Shown piece after piece: positions 11,868-22,904 of a DNA stretch of 64,000 bases. This stretch comes from Quercus robur (lineage: Eukaryota; Streptophyta; Magnoliopsida; Fagales; Fagaceae). A program made the position numbers and the translations under genes. The stretch lies in NCBI RefSeq assembly GCF_932294415.1, contig NC_065542.1, forward strand, positions 48,697,942-48,761,941, given 5' to 3'. Positions within the stretch are counted from its first letter, which is position 1. Each line of letters starts with the position of its first letter. A model generated the notes under the pieces. It searched no databases, was not told the origin of the DNA, and saw only the letters and a list, made by a program, of their open reading frames with translations.

Positions 11868-12427
11868 GCTTTGGTTAAGGATCATGAGCAGGGCCGGCGC
11901 TACCCTTTGATGTGTCAGTTTTAAAAAACACATACAAGTAATTAAAAAATTGTTTCTCAAAAAAAATTTAAAAATTTATGCAATATATATATATATATAT
12001 ATATTTATTTACAAGATAAAAATTTTACTCTAGTATAATCTAAGTGTATATCAGTATATGTATGTGAAACTCCCTCCTGGAGACTTGAATCTTGGCCCTT
12101 GCCTCCCACATCTCACGAGCACTTATACTTGTAGAATGATCATCGCACCAAGAGTGTGAGGTAGTTGTAATATATGTTAATGTGGCACTAATTACATTCA
12201 TTCTCATATATGCTTGTAAACGTTATGTAATAAAAATTATAGCAACTTTGACATTTTTCACTAAAAAATCAATAAAGCATCCAAGTTAGAGAGAGTTTCA
12301 TATGGGTTGTGATGGATAATATTATTCTTGAAGAATAAAAATGGAAATAACAGTGTCAATATTTTTATGACATCCCCAGATAGTCCAAATGATTGGAAAA
12401 AAAAAAAAAACCATTACTTTAATCAAG

Positions 12428-12822
12428 TTTAAAAGAAAAAAAATCTAAGACCACAAACTATTTTACAACTTTTTTGTTACAATTGTGATATAAAAAAATG
12501 TGAGGAAAAAAAATGGTGAATTCATATATAAATGATAGGTAACTACTACCATGGTTCACATTCTGAGTACTAGACTTAACTGGCGTTGAATGTTTCTAAA
12601 CTTGGACCTCACTGGTGCTGAATGTTTCTAAACTTAGTAATTCTAAGGCCACAGACTATTTCTCAACTTTTTTGCTATAACTCTGAGATGACAGATTATG
12701 AGTAGTTACCTATCATTTATATATGAATTCACCATTTTTTTTCCTCACATTTTTTTATATCATAATTGTAACAAAAAAGTTGTAAAATAGTTTGTGGTCT
12801 TAGATTTTTTTTTCTTTTAAAC
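12428..12822. repeat. Large near-perfect foldback
   Basis: Arms of about 120 bases (12428-12547 and about 12700-12822) are almost exact inverted copies. They share TTTTACAACTTTTTTGTTAC with its complement, ATTCATATATAAATGATAGG with its complement, and CTAAGACCACAAACTA with its complement. The spacer is about 150 bases and carries a diverged end of the same element family. Unit C (23905-24110) has a simpler MITE here with ends CTAAG(G)CCCAAACTATTTT, and unit B has none. The foldback thus probably arose by inverted duplication within a MITE. A transcript would form a long hairpin. Confidence 0.75.
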
Positions 12823-13189
12823 CAATGCCACAGCGCTGACAACTTGGGTAGGCTGAATGTTATTTTAGTTCAAAAATGAAGAAAGATGAAAATAATAAAT
12901 CATGGCTTATCTTGGCAATGGCTTTAAGTGTTCAAGATCAATTTATTTTTGGTTTCATATATATAGTATTTATGATCTTAATTGGCTCTAAGTGCCGTTG
13001 AACCATAATTAAGAAATTGTGCATTTGTCCTTGTGATGAATAAACCCATAATTAAATTAGCTTCAATGTATGTTTCACAACAAAGATGTTTTTGTTTCTT
13101 ATGCAACAATTGAGGTACTCCAATAATCATTTTAAGCTTTCGCTGTTTATCCAAAGAGCATCTCCTCATCAAAACAATTCAAATGTTAA

Positions 13190-13190
13190 A

Positions 13191-13240
<50 letters not shown>
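13190..13240. repeat. Compound self-complementary microsatellite
   Basis: An AC run passes directly into an AT run and then a GT run, giving a 51-base self-complementary tract able to form a cruciform. Sister units have only a short CACATATATGT core at this place (about 16730 and 24428), so the expansion is specific to unit A. Confidence 0.8.
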
Positions 13241-13331
13241 ATGTTTACGTTATGAGGTCCAATCATCCAACTGCCAATAACACAAGTTGAACTTTGAATA
13301 TTTGTGAAAGAATTGGTCTCAACTTTTTGTG

Positions 13332-13403
13332 ATGGCCCTCCAATTTTCATTAGATTTCACCATTTTTCTTCATTTACTCTCTTTGTTTTGGCAATTAAAA
13401 GTA
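13332..13403 (+). pseudogene. CYP71D-like P450 fragment A (first 24 codons)
   Basis: The sequence encodes MALQFSLDFTIFLHLLSLFW followed by QLKV. This is the membrane anchor of the P450 family whose intact member starts at 28831. Similarity stops after the GTA codon at 13403, where the upstream region of the BAHD gene begins. It is only a promoter-plus-anchor relic left by a duplication or deletion breakpoint. Confidence 0.8.
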
Positions 13404-13428
13404 CAAGTCCAATTTTTATTTTTATTAC

Positions 13429-13516
13429 ATTTGAAGTGGAGTGGTCAACTTTTGGAGCTGCGCATCTTATCAATTTGAAGTGGAGTGGTCAACCTTTGTA
13501 GCTGCGCATCTTATCA
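13429..13516. repeat. 44 bp tandem duplication in BAHD promoter
   Basis: Two adjacent copies of a 44-base unit (13429-13472 and 13473-13516) contain AAGTGGAGTGGTCAAC and AGCTGCGCATCTTATCA. They differ at only two positions. They lie 120-210 bases upstream of the BAHD start codon, in a position where they could double a regulatory site. Confidence 0.85.
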
Positions 13517-13547
13517 AATAATGTACGTATTTAATTTGCAAAAGCTT

Positions 13548-13555
13548 TATATATA
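13548..13555 (+). promoter_or_regulatory. TATA box of the BAHD gene
   Basis: TATATATA lies 82-89 bases upstream of the ATG at 13637 and is followed by a GA run, a common plant 5' leader composition. It is the only strong TATA candidate in the short promoter. Confidence 0.55.
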
Positions 13556-13636
13556 GAGAGAGAGAGATTTGCATAAGAACCATACATTATAGAACCACTT
13601 GTTCAAAGTAGTTTGAACTTTGCATGTCAAGAGAAA

Positions 13637-14938
13637 ATGAAGCTCTCTTCTTTGTTCAAAGTAGTCTCCAAAGAGATTATCAAACCATCTTCACCAACAC
13701 CAACCAATCTTCACCATTATCGGCTTTCCTTTTTCGACCAAACAATGCCTCCCATGTATATTTCATCTATCTACTTCTACGAAAAGAATGATGCATACTC
13801 AAAATTCAACATTAACAGTTCTGCCAAATCTAGTGCACTCAAGCAATCATTGTCTAACATCTTAAAGCATTACTACCCTTTAGCTGGTCGCCTTAAAGAC
13901 AACAATCTCAGTGTAGACTGCGACGATGAAGGCGTCTTGTATCGCGAGGCTGAAGTCAAGTGCCAACTTTCAGATATTGTTGCAGAGCCAAATCCTACAG
14001 AGATGAAGAAATTTCTTCCATGTGATAATGATGGCACACACCATTTACCCTTTGCAGTTCAAGTCAACCACTTCACTTGTGGTGGTATTGCTATTGGCGC
14101 ATGCATTTCCCACAAGATTGCCGATGGCTCATCCTTTATCCACTTTATGAAAAATTGGGCCGCCACAGCTCGAGGCGAAAGTGATGTTATATATCCACAA
14201 TTCCAATCGTCCACTCTGTGCCCACCTGCGACTAATTTATCTGGATTTGACCCAACATATGTTATGCCAAAAGAGAAGCTTGTATTAAAGAGGTTTGTGT
14301 TTAGTTCTGCTTCAGTAGAGGCTCTTAAAGCAAAATATGTAGAAAGTTCAGCTGGCTTAGAATTATACCCAAGCCGTGTTGATGCCTTGTCAACTTTTAT
14401 ATGGAGTCGATATGCAACCACAATTGATCAAGTAAAGTCTGAGTCTGAAAAACTGCACATAATTCTTTATGCAGTGAATTTGCGGAGGAGGTTGAATCCT
14501 CCATTACCTGACTGCACTTTTGGAAATTTATTCCGACTCATACCAGCCATTGTGTCTAAAGAAACCAGCCAGGAAGATTGGTATGGAATTGTGCGCAAGT
14601 TGAGAGATGCAAAAAGAAAACTCGACAATTTTGACGTGAAAAATCTACAGAAGAGTAGTGAACAGTTGGATCTTGTCAAAGAGTTTAGTGGAAAACTCAT
14701 GGCACCAGATACAGTTGTCTCAACTTTCTCAGGATTGTGTGGGTTTCCCAGATATGACGTTGACTTTGGGTGGGGAAAGCCTTTGTGGATCGGTCGGGTT
14801 AGCTTGCCATACAAGAATCTAATCACGTTGACAGACACCAAATTTGGGGATGGAATAGAGGCGTGGATAAACTTGAACGAGGAAGAAATGGTCAAATTTG
14901 AAAGAGACAAGGAGCTCCTTTCGTATGCTAAAATATGA
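13637..14938 (+). CDS. BAHD acyltransferase, vinorine synthase-like
   Basis: An intact single-exon gene of 433 residues, the usual length for BAHD enzymes, which transfer acyl groups from acyl-CoA to alcohols or amines in the cytosol. The catalytic HXXXD motif is HKIAD at residues 159-163, with the general-base His. The structural DFGWG motif is at 376-380. Other family marks are HYYPLAGRL at 78-86, the NHFTCGG strand and VDALSTFIWSR. I start at ATG 13637 (MKLSSLFKVVSKEIIKPSSP); the frame upstream has no ATG, only a TTG 24 bases earlier. Similarity suggests clade III (vinorine synthase, deacetylvindoline acetyltransferase type). The exact substrate cannot be read from sequence. It lies between P450 repeat units A and B on the same strand as the P450 genes. 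Confidence 0.93.
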   Translation: MKLSSLFKVVSKEIIKPSSPTPTNLHHYRLSFFDQTMPPMYISSIYFYEKNDAYSKFNINSSAKSSALKQSLSNILKHYYPLAGRLKDNNLSVDCDDEGVLYREAEVKCQLSDIVAEPNPTEMKKFLPCDNDGTHHLPFAVQVNHFTCGGIAIGACISHKIADGSSFIHFMKNWAATARGESDVIYPQFQSSTLCPPATNLSGFDPTYVMPKEKLVLKRFVFSSASVEALKAKYVESSAGLELYPSRVDALSTFIWSRYATTIDQVKSESEKLHIILYAVNLRRRLNPPLPDCTFGNLFRLIPAIVSKETSQEDWYGIVRKLRDAKRKLDNFDVKNLQKSSEQLDLVKEFSGKLMAPDTVVSTFSGLCGFPRYDVDFGWGKPLWIGRVSLPYKNLITLTDTKFGDGIEAWINLNEEEMVKFERDKELLSYAKI

Positions 14939-15215
14939 TATTCACATGCAGTTTGTTCATTGGGTAGGCACCATTAGAGCTATAATAAAGGATTTTTTTT
15001 TAATAGAAAAATGGTAAGAATTCAGGGGAAGCAATTGTGACAACCCTGGCTACGTCACAACAATAATGTCAACTTCTGCTTGAAAGCAAAGCAAGTGATC
15101 ATTAGTTATTGGTGTTTATGTTTGTATGGCATGTAATGTACGTTAGTGCTTTTTACTGCTGGCAGTATAGTCAGTTCTTGATTCCTTTGTATGCTGCTAG
15201 TTCTCTAATTTCTTC

Positions 15216-15221
15216 AATAAA
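15216..15221 (+). terminator. Polyadenylation signal of the BAHD gene
   Basis: AATAAA about 280 bases after the stop codon, preceded by a T-rich stretch and followed by TTTCTTCTTG. It fits a plant near-upstream poly(A) signal. Between 14939 and 15480 I see only 3' UTR and spacer. Confidence 0.5.
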
Positions 15222-16006
15222 ATTTCTTCTTGTCCACAAAAAGTAAAAAATAAAAACATTATTACATATCTTTTTTTTGTTTTTCGCAAATGCTTCTAGT
15301 TTTTCTGGTTAAATTCGACAAGCGTGTTAATTTGACCTAGGAAAAGAGAAAACTGCTTGGAAAATCATAAAAGTTTTTCTTGAGATTTTTTTCTAACTAT
15401 CTCCTAAACCTAAAATAGTTCTTACTCTTCTATAATTTTCTTTACATATTTAAATTATAAAAGAAAATTATTGGTTTATATTTCACTATTCATGTAAGAT
15501 TTATATTGTAAACTAAACAAACGTGTATAACATTGTACACATACGTTTAGTCTACAATATAAAAGCTTACTTGAATGGTATAATGTGAACTAATAACCAC
15601 TCAATCAATTAAAAAGTGACTTTTGGCTCACAAGCCAACTGTCCCATAAAAAAGACGATTCTTAAAAAAAAAAAGGGAAATATAGAAAGAACATATATTC
15701 ATAGCGAATGTTATGCAAAGTAATGAAAGGCTTTGGTTAAGGATCATGAGCAGGGCCAAAGCTATCCTTTGATGTGTCAGTTTTAGAAAACACATACAAG
15801 TAATTAAGAAATTTATACAATATGTTAATGTGGAACTAATTACATTCATTCTCATATGTGTTTGTAAATTTTATGTAAGAAAATTTACAACAACTTTGTC
15901 ATTTTCTGCTATGAAATCAATAAAGCATCCTAAGTTAGATGGGTTATGGTAAATAATATTATCTCTGTAATTTCATTATGACAAATCCCGATAGTCCAAA
16001 TGATTG

Positions 16007-16039
<33 letters not shown>

Positions 16040-16407
16040 TGCATTAATCAAGTTTAAAAACATTCAACACTAATTAGGTCCAGTAGTTTTCCTTAAAAGT
16101 TATTATGGTTCTGAGTGGAGTTTGTAGTATCTCTTTGTGTTACTTAGAACTTCTTATTCTCTCTCCCTCTCTTGTGTTTGTTTGTTTATCAAAAAATTAA
16201 AATAAAAAAAAGTTAAGTCCAGTTCATCGAATGTGAGCTGTTTGGTTTTCAAGTTTTCAACAACACAAGGCAAGTGCCATAGTGAGAAGTGAGGTTTCAT
16301 CCAATTCCAATGCCACAACATTGACAACTTGGGTAGGCTGTATATTATTTTAGTTCAAAAATGGAGAAGAAACATGAAAACATTGAATCATGGCTAATCT
16401 TGGCAAT

Positions 16408-16438
<31 letters not shown>

Positions 16439-16826
16439 GAGAAGAAACCTTGACAATGGCTTAAGTATTCTGGATCAATTTATTTTTGGTTCATATAGTA
16501 TTTATGAACTTAATTGATTCTATCTGCCGTTGACCCATCATTAAGAAATTGTGCTTTTGTCATTGTGATGAATAAACCCACAAGCCACAATTAAGTTAGC
16601 TTCACTGTTTCTTTCACAACAAACGTGTCTTTGTTGCCTATGCAACAATTCAGGCACTCCAATAATTATTTTAAGCTTCGGCTGGCTATCCAGAGACCAT
16701 CTCCTCATCAAAACAATTCAAATGTTAAAACACATATATGTACATTATGAGGTCCAATCATCCAACTGCCAATGACTTAAGTTGAACTTTGAATATTTGT
16801 GAAAGAATTGGTCTCTACTTTTTGTG

Positions 16827-17215
16827 ATGGCCCTCCAATTTTCATTAATTTCACCATTTTTCTTCATTTACTCTTTGTTTTGGCCATTAAAAGTATGCAG
16901 GAAATCAAAAGCTCAGAACAAAGTCCGGAAGTTGTCCCCATGGCCCAGTAAGTTACCACTAACAGGAAATTTGCACAACTTTATAAGGTCACCACCACAC
17001 TATACTCTCCGACAACTAGCAGGGGAACATGGACCCTTTATGCACCTACAACTAGGTGAAATCTCTGCAATTATGGTATTATCACTTTCACCAAGGAAGT
17101 ATTCTACTCTGGCAGCCCGATATCAGATAACAGCAAAGCACATTATTTCATTCAGTTTAGTAGATCTGACCAATGGCTTGATTTTTAGTTCAAGAGAACC
17201 AACAATGCTGTAGAT
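16827..17215 (+). pseudogene. CYP71D-like P450 fragment B (internal deletion)
   Basis: The frame opens at ATG 16827 with the P450 anchor and proline-rich region ([36 protein letters not shown]). After about 90 codons it passes directly into sequence like the 3' UTR of the intact gene (TTTAGTTCAAGAGAACCAA compared with 30816-30830). Roughly 1.6 kb holding the I-helix, ExxR and heme regions is gone. It encodes at most a 129-residue, heme-less protein. Fragment C at 24532 has the same junction, so the deletion predates duplication of the unit. Confidence 0.85.
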
Positions 17216-17339
17216 GCTAAATTGCAAGTTTCATTTTAACCTATTCAATCACATTACATGCGGAAATTTAAGGCTTCTAAGTTGCTTTTTATTCTATTTT
17301 CTCTGTGTTCTCTACATTCAATCAACTGAGGATTAGCCA

Positions 17340-18349
17340 GTGTCATTATATGTCTATAGTGATAGGCTAATAATGTATTGACCTCTTTAGTAAATTAACC
17401 AATTAATTAGCCAAGTGAATTAATTAGGTTTAATTGCATGCAATAAGTGTGATAGTACAAACAAATCACCAAATATGCAGCGGAAAATAAATTTGACACA
17501 GGTAATTTGTTTACGAATGGAAAAAACCACTGAGGCAAAACTCTATCGAGTGAATTTAAGGTCATCATTCCCAAGAATGCACTATTATCAAAACAAGCAG
17601 TTACAAGTAAAAGGAATGACAATACCTAATACCAACCTACAGTTGAACCCTTGCCCCAATACGCAATTTGACATTTTAATGTAATGACAATTTCTCCTTT
17701 CAATGCACGGCTCCAAATACGTGACTAACTAATCGATGCACGGATCCCAGTACATGACTAACACACCAACTTGAGAAAGATGTTGGTTGTAAAGTTCTTC
17801 AGTTCTTCCAAACAATAAAGATTAAGAAGCTCCTTGGTTACAAAACTCTTGGCGCAAAGACGCAGCAGCTTCTTCAAGAGAAAGATGAACTAGGGCAAAT
17901 TGTCTCCGATCACAATTTGAGTGAACAATCACTTTGCATCAAGTTGCATCATCTTTGACAGCTCTTAAAATAATCTTTATATATGTTTAGGGTTATGAGA
18001 AAATAAACACTACACAAATAACTTGGATATGCATGAAAAAATATCTGGAAATCTGAATTTCGTATTTCTTGATAGATACAGCTTTTGTTGAGAGCTATCG
18101 AAAATTAAACATTAAACCTCGATAGATTTATCTATCAAGCTATCTATTGAGATTTAATAAACAACACTTTTTCACTTGTTTCTTAGATAGATTTGCATGG
18201 TTTCAATACTAAACTTGAACTCTTATTCCTTGAAGTATTAAACATATCTTAGATCTACCCAATTACAAGTAAAGTGTGTTTTGTCAAATAATTAGTCAAT
18301 TCTATATGACATATGTTTTAACAAGTTCCATATATGTCCTAACATGTAG
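17340..18349 (-). mobile_element. LTR fossil, minus strand
   Basis: The segment begins TGTCATTATA and ends GTCCTAACA on the plus strand. It interrupts repeat unit I after GGATTAGCC, where unit II has a different LTR. It is related in reverse orientation to about 43330-44278, sharing AATTGGGTAGATCTA, ACCACTGAGGCAAAACTC-like and TGCAGCGGAAAATAAATTTG-like stretches. No clear 5-base duplication was found, so borders are approximate. It is a non-coding LTR remnant. Confidence 0.6.
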
Positions 18350-18753
18350 CATTATTAAGTTGTCATAATACCATTGAAGGATAGTTCATGTACCTTAAAT
18401 TTGGTATTTCACAATCCATTTTTTTGGTTAATTAAGTGATCATGATCTAGTTTATATACATATATGAATTTTCTATACATACTTGATTTGAGAAAAGACA
18501 TTTTAGATTTACCAGTGGAATATATTGGCATATATTTTTTGCTCCCAAAGTTGTCAAAGAACAAAATTTGGGACGACAGCTTCTGCAATTAGACAAGTAA
18601 ACTGCTAAAATAAAAAATAAATAAAGAAGCATCATAAGTTGAGAGTATGAGATCGGATATGATAAATAATGTTATTATTGATGGATAAAAATTGAAACTA
18701 ATTGCAAAACACCCTTTTTCTTTTTTCTTTTTGAAAAGAGGATAAAATGAAAC

Positions 18754-19585
18754 TGTTAGGTTCTAAAGATGTAGGGTTTCATGTATTTAGAACTCTAATT
18801 TGTATTGTTAGCAAACCATGATCAAAACAATGTATTTAGAAGTGTTTTAGTCTAGCTCAAAGTTGTGCATTTATGTAAAGTTGGAATCGAGTTAAAGCAG
18901 GAAAGCATTGTGCCTTTCGGCCTGGCTTGATCAATCGAAAGACAGGCTCAATCGATCGAAACTCGGGCAGAATGATTTTCTGCAGATTTTTCCAACTCAG
19001 CCCTAGGTGTTTTAAAATGTTTTTAGGGTTTCTTATTTGTCCTAAGTATAAAAGGCAAACCCTAACCACGTTTTAGTGTTGCTCATAATTGTGATTTGTG
19101 TAAATCTCTTGTGAGATCTAGAGGAACTTTCCTTTATACAAACTTAGGGTTTTCAAGGAGAAGATTTATCTACACCTTGATGATCAATTCAGTTGCTGCC
19201 ATTGAAACTTAAAGAAAACACAAGCGGGTGTGCTTGTATCTGGTGGTGAATCCAAGAAAGAAGGACTTCATGGATTCGGAGCTTGCACGTGGTCGTGTCG
19301 GTAAGTTCTACTGGTTGGTAGCAATAAGAAGTCAAGTGTGGGGGCTTGTAAATCTTATTGTATGAACTTCGATTCTTTCAAGATAGTGGATTCAAGTTTA
19401 CCTTCCTAGGCTTTTACCGGTTTGGTTTCCTAGGTGATCATACTTTGTGTTATTTATTTTCTGCTGCTTTGCTTGATTTGATCTTTGTTGTTGTGATAAC
19501 CTAGACTTGTGAAATTGGACTAAGTAACAACTTGACTAATTACCTAGGTTAATCAATTGTGTTTTAAGGGGTCTAAAATCCATCA
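18754..19585 (+). mobile_element. Solo LTR (832 bp), TSD GAAAC
   Basis: It starts TGTTAGGTTC and ends AAATCCATCA, flanked by GAAAC at 18749-18753 and 19586-19590. The sister segment at about 26908-26925 runs from AAAATGAAAC straight into the following sequence without it. A TATAAAAGGC motif at about 19047 gives plus orientation. It is an LTR retrotransposon relic with no internal region left. Confidence 0.85.
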
Positions 19586-20467
19586 GAAACGATTTTTTGA
19601 CATCTAGGTTGTCTAAATGACAGCAAGACAAAATCCTTACACTTTGAACATTCATATGAATTCAACCTTCAAGAATTAATTTTGGTAAAATTTAGCACTA
19701 GTGAAGTCCAGTTCTGAATGTAAGCTATCTGGTTTTCATGATTTCCTCTATATATTTGGCTGCTTAATGGTGTTTAAGACTGAACCATGTTTTTAACTGC
19801 ATAAGGAAAGTGCATGATGAGAAGTGAGGTTCAATGCCATGAGGCTTACAACTTGGGGAGGCAATTTATTATTTTAGTACAAAAATGGAGAAGAAAAATG
19901 AAAATAGTATGTCATGGCTTAATTATTCAGGGTCAATTTATTTTTGATACTTAGTATTCTAGATCCAGCAATTAGCCTCTCCAAACATAAATTGAAGGTA
20001 AGGCTATGTACGAATCACCTCTCCTAAATCCTATAAAAGTGGGAGTTTTGTACAATAGGTATGATCATTTTAGTATTCTTGATCTTATTTAGCTCGAAAA
20101 GCCATTGACCCTTTTAACTTCAGAAAAATGGATCTTGAAATTTAGTTGTGCTGTCAATTAAATTAGCTTCACAGTACCTTTCAAGAAAATAAATAAATAG
20201 CTTAGTAGTACTAGGTCAATGCTTTTCTTGCCATCCCATGATGGGGACAAATTTAAAGAGATACTGTGCTTTTCTTTGATGACGAACATGTCTTTGCTTA
20301 TATGTTCTATGCATTGAGATACTCCAATCTCAAGTCAACCATACTCTTGTCATTTTAACCATTCAAAGAGAATGGTCTCAATAAAAAAAGAAATAAAAGA
20401 ATAAATCAAATATCAAAACATATGTATGTACATACAGGCTTATGGGTCCAGTTGCAAACGTGTATAA

Positions 20468-21691
20468 GAGCATTAGCATTGGGGAATGCTAGTGCCAAAT
20501 CTAAGGGAAATTTGGCATTTTAAGTCCCAAAAACTCTTGCATCAGGGAATTGTAAATAGCAGTATTGCAAATTTTTTTGCAATACTACTACAGTACAATT
20601 CTAAACATAGAATTGCACTGTTCATAGTATTGCAAAAAAATAATAATATTTTATTATATTTTTTCTCATGAAATCTTCTCTCTTTTCCTTCTCTGTTTCT
20701 CCGTTTGCTCTCTCCTCTCTTCAGACCCAAACACCATCCTCCTCCCAACATCAACATCACACACCATCCTCCATCGCTGAAGCTTCACCAAGCCTCTCAC
20801 CCATCTCCATCGCTGAAGCATTACTACCCACACCCACTGTCACCACAGCCACAGCCACAACCATAGTCATAGCCACCACAGCCACCACCACCACCCACAA
20901 CCTCAACCCCAACCACCATAAACCAAAACCCACTCAGCCACCCACCTGCCACCACCATAAACCCCAACCCAAAATCAACCCACCACTAGCCACCACCACC
21001 ACAAACCATACCCACCATCAACCAAAACCCACTCACCCACCTACCTTCCATCACTGTGAACCCCAACCCAAAATCAATCCGCCACCAACACCATAACCCA
21101 TACCCATCCACAACCAGCACCTAAAGCCACTCCAATCAACCCACGAACCCAACCACAAAAGTCAAACCCCAACCCAAAATCAATCCGCCACTAACACCAT
21201 AACCCATACCCATCCACAACCAGCACCCAAAGCCACTCCGATCAATCCACAAACCCAACCACAAAAATCAAATCCCACCAAAATCAATCAAAACCCTACA
21301 AAATTAAAACTCACCGAAAATCGATCCACGATCCACCGCAGAGACCCACGATCCACAAAAAACCACTGCAGCCCAACCACACCCAGCACCAGAGAGACCC
21401 ACAAACTCGAGAGGCAATCAGGCATAGAGAAAGGGAAATGGAGGGGCAGAGAGAAAGTGACAGAGAGCATGGGTAAGAAAGTGAAAAAAAGGATGAAATT
21501 CTAGCCAAGTCTGAAAAAATGTAGCGGTTGGAAATAAATAATAAAGAATGATTAAAAAATAATATTTTAATAAAAATAGAGTTTTGGGATGTTGGAGAAA
21601 TGGTAAAATGGTATGGTATAATGATAAAGTAGCTTTTTGAAATGGTAAAATAGAGTAGAATTAGAATTAGAATTTTCTGATGCTAATGCTC
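20468..21691. mobile_element. Harbinger-like non-autonomous element 1, TSD TAA
   Basis: Ends are GAGCATTAGCATT and AATGCTAATGCTC, flanked by TAA at 20465-20467 and 21692-21694. The unoccupied sister site at about 15519-15532 reads GTGTATAACATTG, which shows the 3-base duplication. The 1.2 kb interior has a strand-asymmetric C/A-rich tract (about 20700-21380) rich in CCACCA and AACCCA. The C-rich 142-residue frame there is low-complexity and not a gene. The TAA duplication and GAGCAT ends suggest PIF/Harbinger. Confidence 0.85.
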
Positions 21692-21746
21692 TAACATTGT
21701 ACACATATGTTTAGTTTACAATATAAATCTTACATGAATGTTATAA

Positions 21747-22904
21747 GAGAATCCGTAGCAGTTGTTGCAAAAATTATGCCATTTTACCATACTAAAGGCA
21801 TACTTTATTATTTTACCACATCATTTTACAATATCCTATTTATTAGATGTTCTATATTTTTACCACTTCATTTAAAATAATATATACAATACTTTAAAAT
21901 AATAAAAAAACAACCTCCACAAAATCCAATAGCAACAGTCACAGCCACCTCTGCCATAGCACTACCAGCATCAACCTCCATTGTGGCAACCAAAATCCAC
22001 CACACAAAATAAAAAAAAAAATAAATAAATAAATAAAACGGCCTAGCCACTACCCTCCTCTTCCAAATCACAAAACAACCACCATCACAATCACAAAACC
22101 CAGATCGGCGAAAAGAAAAAAGACAATCACAAAACCCAGTTCGATGAGAAGAAAGAAGAAAGACAGAGAGGCAAACCCATCACACCGGCAAGCAAAACAC
22201 CAGGCAAAACACACACACGCACACAAACCCATCACAACCTAGAGACCCACACCGATCACAATCCGAAGTCACAAACTCACAACCCATCATGCCGGCGAGC
22301 AAAACACCAAGCAAAACACACACACACACACAAACCCACCACAACCCAGAGACCCACGCCGATCACAATCTGAAGTCACAAATTCACAACCCAGAGACCT
22401 ACACCTACACTAATCACAATCGGAAATCACAAACCCACAACCAGACCCACGCCGATAGGCGACTCTGAGATAGAACAGAGAGGAGAGGGCGAACAAAAGG
22501 AGGGGAAAAAAAATTGGTGAAGGAGATTTTATAGATTAGTGATGATGGAATTTGTGAGATGGTAGAGAGGAAATCGATGGTGGCTCATGATCCATGAATG
22601 AGAAGAGAATAGAGCAAAAGGGAAGAGGGAAGAAGAAAGAGTATGGGATAGTGGAGATGAGGCGGTGAATAGCTAAAGGAGAAGATGAAAGAGATATGAG
22701 AGAGAAAGAGGAATAAAAAAAATAAAAAATTCATATGCCACACCCATCCGTACGTACCATGACAAATTTGTGACTCTACTGTAGCAAGTTGCAAAAAATA
22801 TAAGATTTGGAACATCTGATAAATGAGATTTTTTGGTGTTTGGTGTGCCAAATGTGCCAAATATTTAGCATTTGGCACATATGGCACAACTATTATAGAT
22901 GCTC
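21747..22904. mobile_element. Harbinger-like non-autonomous element 2, TSD TAA
   Basis: Ends are GAGAATCCGTAGCAGTTGT on the left and ACAACTATTATAGATGCTC on the right, imperfect inverted copies. TAA flanks both sides (21744-21746, 22905-22907). The empty sister site at about 15576-15588 reads GGTATAATGTGAAC. Subterminal sequence (CCATTTTACCA, CTTTATTATTTTACC) is shared in inverted form with elements 1 and 3. The interior holds a C/A-rich tract at 22080-22450 with CACAACCC repeats. No transposase is encoded. Confidence 0.83.

Larger units (their letters stand above)
10857..13403 (+). repeat. Segmental repeat unit A (P450 upstream region, truncated)
   Basis: This block matches 15590-16890 and 22920-24600 in the same order. 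It runs through TAACCACTCAATC, AAAGTGACTTTATGCTCAC, TTAAGGATCATGAGCA, GCATCCAAGTTAGAGAGAG and TCATCCAACTGCCAATAAC to the first 24 codons of a P450. It ends there, where the BAHD upstream region begins. It carries a solo LTR, a hAT MITE and a large foldback that one or both sister units lack. Confidence 0.85.
15480..20464 (+). repeat. Segmental repeat unit I
   Basis: Unit I holds an upstream block (15590-16826), a deleted P450 (16827-17215), a P450-type 3' flank, an LTR, and a second P450 upstream block (18350-20464). The second block ends at GTGTATA beside the Harbinger-like element. The same order recurs in unit II (21692-28830), where the second upstream block leads into the intact P450. 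The two units are a tandem duplication of about 5 kb, now unequal because of different insertions. Unit I has no P450 after its second block. Confidence 0.8.

Noticed and set aside
11880-11905. Possible hAT end (CAGGGCCGGCGCTA) within repeat unit A
   Set aside because: Present in all three sister units and no matching right end or 8-base duplication found; perhaps an old element but unsupported.
14059-14910. Two minus-strand frames of 120 and 147 residues
   Set aside because: Antisense shadows of the BAHD acyltransferase gene.
20668-21096. 142-residue Pro/Thr/His-rich open frame
   Set aside because: It lies wholly inside a Harbinger-like element and consists of low-complexity CCACCA repeats; not a proline-rich protein gene.
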